Notes: a model not told the origin generated them from the sequence alone. 55,072 nucleotides of DNA from an uncultured Kiritimatiellota bacterium (GCA_934635045.1 CAKTZA010000019.1:1-55072), one strand, 5' to 3'. Shown: positions 47,176 through 55,072, counted from the stretch's first letter. Translations and numbers: made by a program.

Positions 47176-48705
47176 ATGAAGAAGTTCCTGAAGATCCTCT
47201 TGAGAACGGTGGAGATCGTCTTCATCGTTTTTTGCGTTTTTGTCGGGTCGCTCCTGTTTCGCGAGCAGTCTGTCCCTGCGTCGTGGGCCGAGGCCGTACT
47301 CGCGCGCGTCGTGCCGGCTGATTTCATCGTGCGCGTCGATTCCGTCGCGGTTGGCTTTCGGCGCGGCCTTGTCGTCGAGGGGCTCCGCGTTCTCGAGCGG
47401 TATCGGCTCGCGCCGCGCGCGCCGCTGGCGTCGGCCGATCGGGTCGTCGCCGACGTGTTTGGGCGGCATCTTCTGATCGAGGGCGCGCGCTATCCGCGTC
47501 TGCCCGACTCGTACTATGCGCCGGAGAACCACGAGCGCAACGCGCGCGTCGAGGCGACGTTGCCGGAACTGCCGCGCTTCACGCTGACGCTCGTCAACCC
47601 CGACATCCTCGGTGCCGCGCCCGCGAAGGTGGTGGCGGACGTCCAGGTCGCCGCGTCGCGCGTCTCGTTCGCGCGCGCCCATCTCGACTGGCCGGCGGCG
47701 GATGCGGACGAGCCGATGTTCATCGACGGCTTCTGCTCAGTCGATCTCGACCGTCAGGAAGTGCGCGGCGAGGTGTACGGCACGGCCCTCCAGAAGCAGA
47801 TCCGTCCGCTGCTGGTCGCGCTCGACATCCCCGTGTCGCTGCCGTATGTCGATGCCTTTACGGATGTGCCGGGGAAGATTCCGGCGTTCTGCGCGTGGCG
47901 GGTGAACCTCGTCAACAACGACTTCAACCTCGACCTGGACCTCAAGCCGACGCTCGGCAAGTACAACGGCGTGGCGATGAAGCGCGCCGAGGGCCAGCTT
48001 CACCTCTTCGTCTACACGCGCGGCGATTCGCTCAACTACCACCACGTCTTCGGGCCGATCGTCGGCGTCGGACCGAAGGACGAGCCGCTGGAGGGCACGG
48101 TGACGGTGGACGGCACGAACGGCTACAACACCGTGTCCGTCGTGGCGAAGAGCGCGCTCCCCGTCGCCAGCCTGCTGAAGATCGGCGGCTTCGAGGGGGA
48201 ATACGTCGGCGAAGACGTCTACGGCAATTCCGACTGTGCGCTTGAGTTCCGCTTTCCGCGCGCGATGACGAACAACTACGAGGTGCTGAACGGCAAGGGC
48301 CACCTGAGCGTCAGGGACGGTCAGCTCATGCGGATCAAGGGCTTCAAGGGCCTCGTGGCTCTGCTGGCCGAGCGCGTGCCCGGCGTTTCGTGGTTCACGG
48401 ACTCGACGCAGGGCTCGTGCGACTACGTGATCGAGAACGGCGTCCTCAAGAGCGATAACATCTACATCGAGGGGACGGTCTTCTCGATCAAGATGTACGG
48501 TCAGTTCGACACGGTGCGCGACAGCCTCGACTTCACGGTGCGTGTGCAGTTCACGAAGCAGGATTCGCTCGTCGGGAAGATCCTGCACCCGCTGACGTGG
48601 CCGTTCACGAAGCTGCTGCTGGAGTTCCGCCTGACGGGCAGCGCGGATCATCCGAAGTGGGAGTACATCAGCGTCATCGACCGCGTACTGGAGGTTGCGA
48701 AATGA
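47176..48705 (+). CDS. AsmA/YhdP-like membrane-anchored protein
   Basis: 509 residues: one N-terminal membrane anchor (VEIVFIVFCVFVGSLLF) followed by a large beta-rich periplasmic part. The C-terminal ~130 residues carry the AsmA-type ending: GKGHLSVRDGQLMRIKGFKG, then GSCDYVIENGVLKSDNIYIE and YGQFDTVRDSLDFTVRVQF, closing with FTKLLLEFRLTGSADHPKW. AsmA/TamB relatives are thought to bridge the envelope and move lipids to the outer membrane. Its last codons overlap the rsmA start (ATGA), so the two are coupled. There is no clear promoter after the tRNAs; read-through is possible. Confidence 0.72.
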   Translation: MKKFLKILLRTVEIVFIVFCVFVGSLLFREQSVPASWAEAVLARVVPADFIVRVDSVAVGFRRGLVVEGLRVLERYRLAPRAPLASADRVVADVFGRHLLIEGARYPRLPDSYYAPENHERNARVEATLPELPRFTLTLVNPDILGAAPAKVVADVQVAASRVSFARAHLDWPAADADEPMFIDGFCSVDLDRQEVRGEVYGTALQKQIRPLLVALDIPVSLPYVDAFTDVPGKIPAFCAWRVNLVNNDFNLDLDLKPTLGKYNGVAMKRAEGQLHLFVYTRGDSLNYHHVFGPIVGVGPKDEPLEGTVTVDGTNGYNTVSVVAKSALPVASLLKIGGFEGEYVGEDVYGNSDCALEFRFPRAMTNNYEVLNGKGHLSVRDGQLMRIKGFKGLVALLAERVPGVSWFTDSTQGSCDYVIENGVLKSDNIYIEGTVFSIKMYGQFDTVRDSLDFTVRVQFTKQDSLVGKILHPLTWPFTKLLLEFRLTGSADHPKWEYISVIDRVLEVAK

Positions 48706-49646
48706 ACTTGACGAGTCCGAGCCAGGTCAAGGCCTGGTGCATTGAACACGAGTTTCATCCGAACAAGGTCCTGGGGCAGAACTTCCTCATCGACCAGAAC
48801 GCCCTGAAGGCGATTGTGGATGCGGGGCTCAAAATGATCGAATCGTCGAATAATCGAATAATCGAATCTGAGGTGAATGCCTCGGCGCATTCGGCCATTC
48901 GACCCGCCGACCATTCGATTATTCAATCATTCGATTATTCGATTATTCCCCATGTCCTTGAGATTGGGCCGGGGCTGGGCGTCTTGACGGAGGAGATGCT
49001 GAATCGGGGGTGCCGCGTGACGGCAATCGAGAAGGATCCCGTGCTGGCCGAACGCCTCGCCGCGTCGCTCGGCAATCCGCCGAACCTGACGGTCATCGCC
49101 GATGATGCGCTGGCGTGGCTCGGAAAAGAGGTCGGAGAATCCGAACTTCATCCCCATTCCCCGTTCCCCGTTCCCCGTTCCCCATTTTCCCACATGATCT
49201 CGAACCTGCCCTATCAGGCGGGGACGCGCATCTTGCTGGAACTCGTGCAGAAGCGGGCGATTCCGTCGCTGACGGTGCTTGTTCAGACGGAGGTCGCCGA
49301 GCGGCTTGCGGCGCCGGAGGGGTCGAAGACGCGCGGTCTTGCGGGCGTCTGGGCGCAGCTCGACTACGACGTCAAGATTGTCCGCAAGGTCTCGGCGAGC
49401 TGCTTCTGGCCGCGTCCCGAAATCGGGTCGAGCGTCGTGCGGCTGGATCGGCACGACCGCAACGGCGGCCTTTCGGACGAACAGCGGCGCGTCTTCTACC
49501 GCCTGACGAAGCGCGCGTTCGAGCATCGCCGCAAGCAGCTCGGCAGCGTCTTCAAGAACGTGATCCAGTCGACGAACCGGGCCGAAGATCTCTCCAACGC
49601 GGACTGGGTCGCCCTCGCGCAGTCGCTGTCGCCGACCGACGTCTGA
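48702..49646 (+). CDS. rsmA: 16S rRNA dimethyladenosine transferase with two in-frame repeat insertions
   Basis: 314 residues against ~270 normally. RsmA dimethylates A1518 and A1519 of 16S rRNA. The family motifs are intact: NKVLGQNFLIDQNALKAIVD (22-41), the SAM loop VLEIGPGLGVLTEEML (85-100), AIEKD, MISNLPYQAGTRIL (165-178, NLPY catalytic) and CFWPRPEIGSSVVRL. Residues ~44-82 and ~142-164 have no counterpart in the family and coincide with a palindromic and a simple-sequence repeat in the DNA. Both are whole multiples of three and sit in surface positions (before strand 1 and before motif IV), so the protein is probably active. Confidence 0.92.
   Translation: MNLTSPSQVKAWCIEHEFHPNKVLGQNFLIDQNALKAIVDAGLKMIESSNNRIIESEVNASAHSAIRPADHSIIQSFDYSIIPHVLEIGPGLGVLTEEMLNRGCRVTAIEKDPVLAERLAASLGNPPNLTVIADDALAWLGKEVGESELHPHSPFPVPRSPFSHMISNLPYQAGTRILLELVQKRAIPSLTVLVQTEVAERLAAPEGSKTRGLAGVWAQLDYDVKIVRKVSASCFWPRPEIGSSVVRLDRHDRNGGLSDEQRRVFYRLTKRAFEHRRKQLGSVFKNVIQSTNRAEDLSNADWVALAQSLSPTDV
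48831..48947 (+). repeat. Palindromic element inserted in rsmA, in frame (39 codons)
   Basis: The left arm GAATCGTCGAATAATCGAAT (48840 on) and right arm ATTCGATTATTCAATCATTC (48913 on) are near complements; an inner hairpin GAATGC-CTCGGC-GCATTC lies between. The 117 bp encode KMIESSNNRIIES ... HSIIQSFDYSII, absent from other RsmA proteins. Confidence 0.85.
49125..49193 (+). repeat. TTCCCCGT simple-sequence insertion in rsmA, in frame (23 codons)
   Basis: CATTCCCCGTTCCCCGTTCC continues with period 8 to CCCATTTTCCC (49152-49190). It encodes HPHSPFPVPRSPFSH between the SAM-binding part and the NLPY motif. Confidence 0.8.
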
Positions 49647-49673
49647 CGCGGGCGCGGCTCGCCTGCCGCGCGT

Positions 49674-50294
49674 TCAGATCTTGAGCAGGTGCTTGCGGAA
49701 GGCGATGCCGATGGCCTCTGCGCGCGAGGACGCGCCGATCTTCGAGAGAATCGCCGACATATGCTTCTTGACGGCGATGACGGTGATGCCGAACTGGAGC
49801 GCGATTTCCGAGTTGGAGAGCCCGCGCGTCGCCGAGGCGAGAATCTCCTGCTGACGGCCCGTGAGGCGGGGCGTCTCGGCTTCCTCGCGCGCAAAGTCGC
49901 GGATGCTCTTCGGGATGGCTGTCCGGCCGCTGCGGATTTCGCGGATTGTCCGCACGAGATCCGCCGTCGCCGTGTCCTTCAGCAGGACGCCGTGCGCGCC
50001 GTGGTTGACGGCGGCCGCCAGTTCCGCCGCCGTGCCGTAGGACGAGAGGATGAGGATCTTCGTCTGGGGCTGCTCGGCGAGAATCTGCCGGGTCGCGTCC
50101 GCGCCGGACATCTTGGGCATCATCAGGTCCATGATGACGAAATCGGGCCGGTTCGCCCGGACGAACGCCACGGCCTCTTCGCCGTTGGCGGCTTCGCCGA
50201 CGACGGTCATGTCCCGTTGGCTGTTGATGAGAAAGGCGAGGCCCACGCGCATCAGCGAATGGTCGTCGGCCAGCAGGATTCGTGTCTTGTTCAT
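49674..50294 (-). CDS. NarL/LuxR-type response regulator
   Basis: 206 residues. The receiver domain has the acidic pair DD (10-11), phospho-acceptor D56 in FVIMDLMMPKMSG, the Ser/Thr in LILSSYG and Lys in VLLKD. A LuxR-type helix-turn-helix follows (LTGRQQEILASATRGLSNSE, IALQFGITVIAVKKHM), near residues 142-200. It should bind DNA when phosphorylated by the kinase encoded just upstream in the same operon (4-bp overlap). The regulon is unknown. Confidence 0.93.
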   Translation of the reverse strand: MNKTRILLADDHSLMRVGLAFLINSQRDMTVVGEAANGEEAVAFVRANRPDFVIMDLMMPKMSGADATRQILAEQPQTKILILSSYGTAAELAAAVNHGAHGVLLKDTATADLVRTIREIRSGRTAIPKSIRDFAREEAETPRLTGRQQEILASATRGLSNSEIALQFGITVIAVKKHMSAILSKIGASSRAEAIGIAFRKHLLKI

Positions 50295-52414
50295 GTGTGC
50301 GGTTGGGTGTCGGAGGTCTCGCGCGGGAAGGGTATCTCGAAGCGCGCGTGGGTGAAGCCGGGGCGTGACGTGTAGGTGAGGCGTCCGTTCAGCCGGTTGA
50401 GTCGGTCGCGGATGCCGTCGATGCCGAAGTGGCCCTCGGCCGGCCCCGGATGGGCGGTCGGGTCGAAGCCGCGGCCGTTGTCCGTCACCGAGAACAGGAG
50501 ACGCCCGTTCTCCTCGCTGCCGGCGATGCGGAGAGCCGAGGCGTGTCCGTGGCGCAGGGCGTTGGCGACGAGTTCGCGGATGATGCAGAGGATGGCGTGG
50601 GCGGAGGCGTCGTGGAAATGGTCGCGCGGGATGTTGGTGCGCACGGTGATCTCGGCTTCAGGTTCGAGCGGCGCGAGCGTCTGCCGGATGGCCGCGTCGA
50701 AGTCCGCCTCGTCCAGCGTGTCGTTGCGCAGGTCGAACAGGCAGTGGCGGAGCTCCGTCCGGCAGGACTTCAGCATGCGGCTCGCGGTCGTGAGCCCGTC
50801 CCGCGCCAGCTTCGGATCGTCCGTCAGGGCGTTTTCGGCGGTGTCGATCAGGCAGGCCATGCTCGCGAGGTTCTGCGAGAGGGCGTCGTGCAGCTCGACC
50901 GCGAGTCGCGTGCGTTCGCCGGCCTTGAGTTCCGAGGTCAGGTGCGAGAGCTGCTCCTGCGCAAGCTCGTCGCTGCGGCGCGCGACCACGCGCTTCAGGC
51001 GGCGGTTCCAGACGAGGATGCCGGCGAGGAGGAGGCCGAGAATCGAGAGCAGCAGGGCGAAGCGCTGGGGCGTGAACCAGGGCGGATGGGCGAGAACCTG
51101 GAGATCCTGCGTCCGCAGGAGGATGATCTGGGTTTCGCGGATGTGCGGGAAGACCATGTACGGCTGCCAGCTGTCGCAGGGCTGGTTGCAGACGCCCGTG
51201 GCGCGCACGACGCTGCCCGGCTCGACCGCCAGCGGCCCGATGGCGCGCGGGCAGATGACGCGGATGCTGCGGCTGTCGCACGACAGGAGGATTTCCCCGT
51301 CGGCGGTCGGCGTCGACGGCAGGCAGTGCTGGACGGTTCCGTCGAGGCGGATGGCCTGGCCGTGGTAGAAGCTCTGGCGGTCGTCCCGTTTCGAGGCGTA
51401 CGGCGCCAGCTGAAGGGCGGTCACGGCGCGCGGCGGCGAGGGGGTTTGCGCGCGGCAGGGCGCGGCGGCGGGCTTCCAGCGGGCCTTGACGAGATTGAGC
51501 CGGAAGAGGTCGGTCTGCGGGTAGCCGATGGCGCAGATCGCCTCGCCGGGCGCGGGCAGGGGCATGTCGCGGACGAACGCGAGGTTGACGACGTGGCCTT
51601 CGCGCGTGCGGAGCATCGCGCAGTTCCCGGCCCAGGCGGCGAGGGTGACGCCGGACACGCGGCGTTTCCCCAGCCGGCTGATGTCGCGGGGGCTCTGGTT
51701 GCGCCGGAATTCGAGGTCGGGGACGTCGAACGGGTCGCTTGGCGCCGGCTGAAGGACCTCGTAGGCGCCCTGCAGGCAGATGAACGGGCCGGAGAAGCGG
51801 CGGATGCCGTCGATGCGGTGGTTGTAGCGTCCGCAGACGCGCAGACGGGCGCCGAGCAGCGTCTGGGCCTCCGGGAGAAGGCGGCGGCTGATCGCGACGG
51901 GAAGGAGGGTCGGGCCGTCCTTGAGCAGCAGGAAGCCCGTGTCGTCGTCCATTTCGTCTTGGAACACGTCGATCAGTGTGCCTTCGGTTCGGATGAGCCG
52001 GTAGTCGTGGTCGCGGCTGGTGAGGTCGCCCAGCGCGACGGTGACCGAGCCGGGCAGCGTCGCCTGTCCGGCGTTCGTCATCTGGCGGACGCAGATCAGC
52101 GGGTAGCGGTCGGAATCCGTCTGCCCGTCGCCAGAGGCCCGGATGACGTCGCCGGGCCGGGGCGCCCTCGGCGTGTCGTAGAAGACGTAGGCGCGCCCGG
52201 TCGCGTCTTCCAGCAGGAGGGTGCCCGCGTAGTCGTTCGTGCGGTAGGTCAGGTTCGTCTCCAGGACGACGGCCGTGAGTTCAAAGCGGATGCGCGTGTC
52301 GGGCGTCCGGTCGGCGAAGTCGCTCAGGGCGGCGACTGTGCGCAGGAGCGGTTCGTCGCCGTTCGCGCGGAGGAGCGCGAGCGCGCACGCAAGGAAGAGG
52401 AGGGGCCGTTTCAT
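50291..52414 (-). CDS. NarX-type sensor histidine kinase with OB-fold-like sensor repeats
   Basis: 707 residues: signal peptide or anchor (MKRPLLFLACALALLRANG), a ~430-residue extracytoplasmic part, one membrane helix (452-470, FALLLSILGLLLAGILVWN), then HisKA_3 dimerisation with phospho-site H509 (RLAVELHDALSQNLASM) and an HATPase domain (IIRELVANALRHGHA, DNGRGFDP, GIDGIRDRL). The sensor looks like four OB-fold-like modules, each with a strand pattern ending in PGDVIRASG, GARLRVCG, PGEAICAIG and PGSVVRATG. OB modules bind small ligands or oligosaccharides; the signal is unknown. It overlaps its response regulator by 4 bp. Confidence 0.9.
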   Translation of the reverse strand: MKRPLLFLACALALLRANGDEPLLRTVAALSDFADRTPDTRIRFELTAVVLETNLTYRTNDYAGTLLLEDATGRAYVFYDTPRAPRPGDVIRASGDGQTDSDRYPLICVRQMTNAGQATLPGSVTVALGDLTSRDHDYRLIRTEGTLIDVFQDEMDDDTGFLLLKDGPTLLPVAISRRLLPEAQTLLGARLRVCGRYNHRIDGIRRFSGPFICLQGAYEVLQPAPSDPFDVPDLEFRRNQSPRDISRLGKRRVSGVTLAAWAGNCAMLRTREGHVVNLAFVRDMPLPAPGEAICAIGYPQTDLFRLNLVKARWKPAAAPCRAQTPSPPRAVTALQLAPYASKRDDRQSFYHGQAIRLDGTVQHCLPSTPTADGEILLSCDSRSIRVICPRAIGPLAVEPGSVVRATGVCNQPCDSWQPYMVFPHIRETQIILLRTQDLQVLAHPPWFTPQRFALLLSILGLLLAGILVWNRRLKRVVARRSDELAQEQLSHLTSELKAGERTRLAVELHDALSQNLASMACLIDTAENALTDDPKLARDGLTTASRMLKSCRTELRHCLFDLRNDTLDEADFDAAIRQTLAPLEPEAEITVRTNIPRDHFHDASAHAILCIIRELVANALRHGHASALRIAGSEENGRLLFSVTDNGRGFDPTAHPGPAEGHFGIDGIRDRLNRLNGRLTYTSRPGFTHARFEIPFPRETSDTQPHT

Positions 52415-52422
52415 CGACCGTT

Positions 52423-52428
52423 ATTATA
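52423..52428 (-). promoter_or_regulatory. -10 box of the two-component operon, 8 nt before the start
   Basis: TATAAT on the minus strand (52428 to 52423), context TGCTATAATAACGGTCGATG with the start codon at 52414. Predicts a leaderless mRNA. Confidence 0.7.
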
Positions 52429-52473
52429 GCATATCGTTCCTGCGTCCGTTGCGTCAGCCGTGCCGCTTTTTGG

Positions 52474-52479
52474 TATAAT
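52474..52479 (+). promoter_or_regulatory. -10 box of the UbiA-family gene
   Basis: TGGTATAAT; TATAAT 52474-52479, 11 nt before ATG 52491, leaving a leader of about 5 nt and no ribosome site. Confidence 0.65.
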
Positions 52480-52490
52480 CTGCTCCCGTC

Positions 52491-53465
52491 ATGGAACCGA
52501 CAGCCCCCAACATCGCAGACTTTTCGCGCGGCCCGCACGGCGCGGGACCGTCGGCGCGTCTGCTCGACGGCCTTTCGCTCTGGGCGCGGGCGATTCGCGT
52601 CGAGCAGTGGACGAAGAACGGCGTCGTGATGATGGCGTGGTTCTTCTCCGTCGCGGACGCCTCCCAGCGCGAGATTGCGCGCGGCTGGGAGTCGTTCCTG
52701 ATGGCGGTGGCGATGGCGGGCGCGTTCTCGTTCGTCTCGTCGGCGTTCTACCTCCTGAACGACGTCTCCGACTACGAGGCCGACCGGCTGCATCCCGTAA
52801 AGCGGTTCCGCCCGATCGCGGCGGGCCTCGTCTCGCGCATCTCCGCCGTCCGTGTCGCCCTCGTCCTGTTCGCGCTGGGCTTCCTGTATCCGGCGCTCGT
52901 CGTCATCTTCCTGCCGTCGCGGACGGTCGCCTTCGCGACGATGCTCGCCTACACGGTCATGCAGTGCCTCTACACGGGTTTCCTGAAGCGCGTGCCGTAC
53001 CTCGACGTCGTGACGCTCGCGGCGGGGTTCGTCCTGCGCGCGGTGGCCGGCGCGGCGATCATCTCGGCCTACATCTCGCCGTGGCTCCTGGTCTGCACGT
53101 TCACGCTCTCGATGTTCCTCGCGTTCTGCAAGCGCCGCGCCGAGATGGAGACGGCGTTGGCGTCGCGGGCCGTCCTGAAGCGCTACCATCCGCGCATCCT
53201 GAAGGCGCTCATCCTGCTTGCGGGCGCGGCGTCCTTCGGGGAGTATCTCGCCTACACGCTCACGTCGAAGATGGGCGCGCGCTTCCCGCTGCTCTGGGTG
53301 ACGTCGCTGTTCGTCGCCGCCGGAATCGTCCGCTACCTCGTGCTCGTCGGGCGCAAGGCCGACGTGGGGCGGCCGGAGCGCATCCTCCTCACCGACCGTC
53401 CGCTCTGGCTTGTCATCGCCGGCTACGGGCTTTCGGCGGTCTTGGCCGTCGCCCTTGGTCGGTAG
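52491..53465 (+). CDS. UbiA-family prenyltransferase, decaprenyl-phosphate phosphoribosyltransferase-like
   Basis: 324 residues with about eight membrane helices. The two Asp-rich motifs of UbiA enzymes are seen: NDVSDYEADRLHPVKRFRPI (90-109), with the HPxKRxRP form typical of the DPPR-synthase branch, and a weaker second site around YTGFLKRVPYLDVVTLAAGF. RVEQWTKN (37-43) is the N-terminal motif of that branch. DPPR synthase joins phosphoribose to polyprenyl phosphate for decaprenyl-arabinose synthesis; here the polyprenyl acceptor and purpose are unknown. Confidence 0.8.
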   Translation: MEPTAPNIADFSRGPHGAGPSARLLDGLSLWARAIRVEQWTKNGVVMMAWFFSVADASQREIARGWESFLMAVAMAGAFSFVSSAFYLLNDVSDYEADRLHPVKRFRPIAAGLVSRISAVRVALVLFALGFLYPALVVIFLPSRTVAFATMLAYTVMQCLYTGFLKRVPYLDVVTLAAGFVLRAVAGAAIISAYISPWLLVCTFTLSMFLAFCKRRAEMETALASRAVLKRYHPRILKALILLAGAASFGEYLAYTLTSKMGARFPLLWVTSLFVAAGIVRYLVLVGRKADVGRPERILLTDRPLWLVIAGYGLSAVLAVALGR

Positions 53466-53510
53466 GGGCGCCCGCCGTTTCGCCGCGTGCCCGTGACAGG
53501 GAAGATTTGC

Positions 53511-53516
53511 TATACT
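53511..53516 (+). promoter_or_regulatory. -10 box of the pseudopilin genes, 8 nt before the ATG
   Basis: TTTGCTATACTATCCGCCC; TATACT 53511-53516, ATG 53525. Leaderless or nearly so. Confidence 0.65.
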
Positions 53517-53524
53517 ATCCGCCC

Positions 53525-54370
53525 ATGAAGAGATGGCAGAGGGCGAGACGTCGGGCTTTCACGCTCATTGAGTTGCTGGTGATCGTCGCGATCATCTGCG
53601 CGATGGCTGGCGTCGGCGTCGTCAGCGTGCGGGCCGGGCAGGGCGCCGCGCGCGTCAAGGGCGCGACGCGCGACATCTTCGCGGCGATCCGCCACGCACG
53701 TTCGCAGGCCCTCGTCTCGCAGAAGCCCGTCATCATCACCTACTCGACGGATGAGGTTGACGGCGAGGTGCGGGCGAAGATCGAGGTGACGTCCGCCAAG
53801 TTGTTTACGGAAGGCGTCGACCGTGCCAAGATTCGGACGCTGACGGGCGAACCCCTCGCGCCGCTGAAGGCGGAGGCTGCGCCCGTCGGAATGACGAGCA
53901 CGCGCGACGGACGGACGGCGGCTGATGCGAAGCCGGAGGAGGACACGGGCGGCTCGCTTGTCGAGGACGTCCTGTTCGCGCCGATCAAGGAAGACGTCGT
54001 GAAGGGCATGCGCCTGAAGGTCGTCGTGGGAGAGGACGACGCCGGCGTGGCGAGTGACGGACGCAAGCCGCGCCTCTCGGTCTTCTCGAACGTCGACTAT
54101 CTGCTCGGCAAGTTCAGGGACGCCCGTCAGTCCGAGGCGAAGCCCGTCGACGAAGCGGACAGCAAGAAGTCCGAAACGGCAAAGGGCGCGAAAGCCGCCG
54201 TCGAACGGCAGGAGCCCGTCTCCGTCGTCTGGGAGACGAACGGCCGCGTCGATCCGCATCAGGTCTGGGTCTACGCCGACGGGCAGACGCCCGAAAGCGG
54301 ACTCTCCATCCGCATCGACCGCTTCGGCGCGGCAAAGGTTCTCTCAGGCGACGGACGGGAGGACGACTGA
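53525..54370 (+). CDS. Type II secretion/type IV pilus-like pseudopilin (GspH-like)
   Basis: 281 residues. The prepilin peptidase site is clear: RRAFTLIELLVIVAIICAMA, with cleavage expected just before F and E at mature position 5. The rest is a long, charged, poorly conserved domain (~100 residues longer than GspH) with an acidic/Lys stretch KPVDEADSKKSETAKGAK near 215-232. RHARSQALVSQKPVIITYS near residues 57-75 is a GspH-like strand. It overlaps the next pseudopilin gene by 1 bp. PVC genomes carry many such prepilin-like proteins, so a dedicated secretion system is not proven. Confidence 0.82.
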   Translation: MKRWQRARRRAFTLIELLVIVAIICAMAGVGVVSVRAGQGAARVKGATRDIFAAIRHARSQALVSQKPVIITYSTDEVDGEVRAKIEVTSAKLFTEGVDRAKIRTLTGEPLAPLKAEAAPVGMTSTRDGRTAADAKPEEDTGGSLVEDVLFAPIKEDVVKGMRLKVVVGEDDAGVASDGRKPRLSVFSNVDYLLGKFRDARQSEAKPVDEADSKKSETAKGAKAAVERQEPVSVVWETNGRVDPHQVWVYADGQTPESGLSIRIDRFGAAKVLSGDGREDD

Positions 54371-54822
54371 TGAAGGCCGGCTTCACGCTCCTCGAAGTCC
54401 TGCTTGCGGCGATCCTCCTCGGATTCGGCCTGACGGGCATTCTCATGTCGATGTCGCAGTCGCAGAAGATGATGCTCTCGCAGACCGAGCTCGAGACGGC
54501 GCAGGAGGTGATGGATCTTGGCGAGATGGCGTATCCGCTCGAAGAGGTGACGGACGAGGACGACCTCGACATCCGTGAGACGCGCGCGACTGAGCTGTGG
54601 GATCTCGTGTCGGACGAGCGCCTGACGCGCGAGCAGCAGGACAAGTTCCACGGCTTCACGTGGGAGCGCGAGAACCTCGATCGAAACCCGTCGGACGACG
54701 ACGCGAAGCGCATGAACAATCTCTACCGCGTGCGCATCACCGTCACGTGGGGGCAGCGCGGCCAGGGGCGTGGCAAGAAGGAACAGGAGAGCTACGTCAC
54801 GCTCTGGCGCAAGCCGGAGTGA
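54370..54822 (+). CDS. Pseudopilin (GspI/PilV-like)
   Basis: 150 residues. N-terminal prepilin motif MKAGFTLLEVLLAAILLGFG with the conserved Glu5 after the predicted cleavage site. The soluble part ends YRVRITVTWGQRGQGRGKK and SYVTLWR, the strand order of minor pseudopilins of the GspI type (the V-x-V-x-W pattern). A minor pseudopilin would cap the pseudopilus. Its ATG shares one base with the upstream stop. Confidence 0.82.
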   Translation: MKAGFTLLEVLLAAILLGFGLTGILMSMSQSQKMMLSQTELETAQEVMDLGEMAYPLEEVTDEDDLDIRETRATELWDLVSDERLTREQQDKFHGFTWERENLDRNPSDDDAKRMNNLYRVRITVTWGQRGQGRGKKEQESYVTLWRKPE

Positions 54823-54865
54823 GCGGTGGCTCGTCGGTGCCGACGTTTGTGCAAATGAGCCTGTC

Positions 54866-54935
54866 GATTTGCGCAAATTGATTGCAAATTTTCTGCGTAA
54901 ACGAGAAGTGCCTCATGTGGGAAATTTGCTATACT
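54866..54935 (+). promoter_or_regulatory. Promoter module copy 3 (diverged)
   Basis: TTTGCGCAAATTGATTGCAA, then ATTTTCTGCGTAAACGAG and GTGGGAAATTTGC with TATACT at 54930-54935. It resembles the modules ending at 24818 and 28821. Confidence 0.55.
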
Positions 54936-54967
54936 ATGCGTCGTTGGCAAAAATAGGAACATTGACG

Positions 54968-55072
<105 letters not shown>

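Overview
ORGANISM. The window is high-GC bacterial DNA with very strong, often extended, -10 boxes (TGGTATAAT, TTGCTATAAT). Gene content combines many exported glycoside hydrolases and LamG or parallel beta-helix surface proteins, a type III secretion (T3SS) translocon/effector operon, and a chlamydial Pmp-like repeat protein. This fits the PVC superphylum; a gut- or rumen-type member of Kiritimatiellota/Lentisphaerae is my best guess. No rRNA or marker gene is present to prove it. The window ends in 36 consecutive G, so the right edge is probably a contig end.

LAYOUT. (1) 1-1.7 kb: a tandem repeat, the tRNA methyltransferase TrmL and an HD-domain protein. (2) 1.7-9.3 kb: one operon with its own promoter and terminator. 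It encodes an exported coiled-coil protein, an LcrH/SycD chaperone, a YopB/SipB-like translocator (SctE), a second translocator-like protein, an EspA/SseB-like helical protein, a CesT-family chaperone and a 744-residue likely effector. No needle or basal-body gene is in the window. (3) 9.4-10.5 kb: a winged-helix Fic protein under a nested palindromic operator. (4) 10.6-38.6 kb: a polysaccharide-degradation region with GH88, LamG protein, heparinase-like lyase fused to an SGNH esterase, GH10, GH127-like, GH28, GH16, an AraC-type regulator, an AAA/DUF4143 ATPase, a clan GH-A enzyme, GH29 fused to an alpha/beta-hydrolase, a beta-helix surface protein and a LamG/barrel/CBM9-like protein. The set points to pectin or arabinoxylan side-chain breakdown. 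(5) 38.6-46.9 kb: Mrp-type P-loop ATPase, MetF, a free-standing MetH reactivation domain, MetH, a cobalamin riboswitch, a BtuB-like receptor and a BtuC-like permease. This is a B12-use and B12-uptake block. (6) 46.9-55.1 kb: tRNA-Leu and tRNA-Glu, an AsmA-like protein, RsmA, a two-component system, a UbiA-family prenyltransferase and two type II pseudopilin-like proteins.

MOST UNUSUAL. Several small dispersed repeat families are written into genes. Four secreted enzymes (at 20.8, 24.9, 29.2 and 31.0 kb) carry the same roughly 90-bp cassette, related to a CGCAGAG-type intergenic repeat, and it encodes their signal peptides. rsmA, normally very conserved, carries two in-frame repeat insertions. 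A GH88 gene ends in a C10 tract that sets its C-terminus, and the BtuC-like gene starts directly after a 21-bp-period pyrimidine repeat. A second theme is that at least six genes have a -10 box only 7-11 nt before the start codon, which predicts leaderless or near-leaderless mRNAs.
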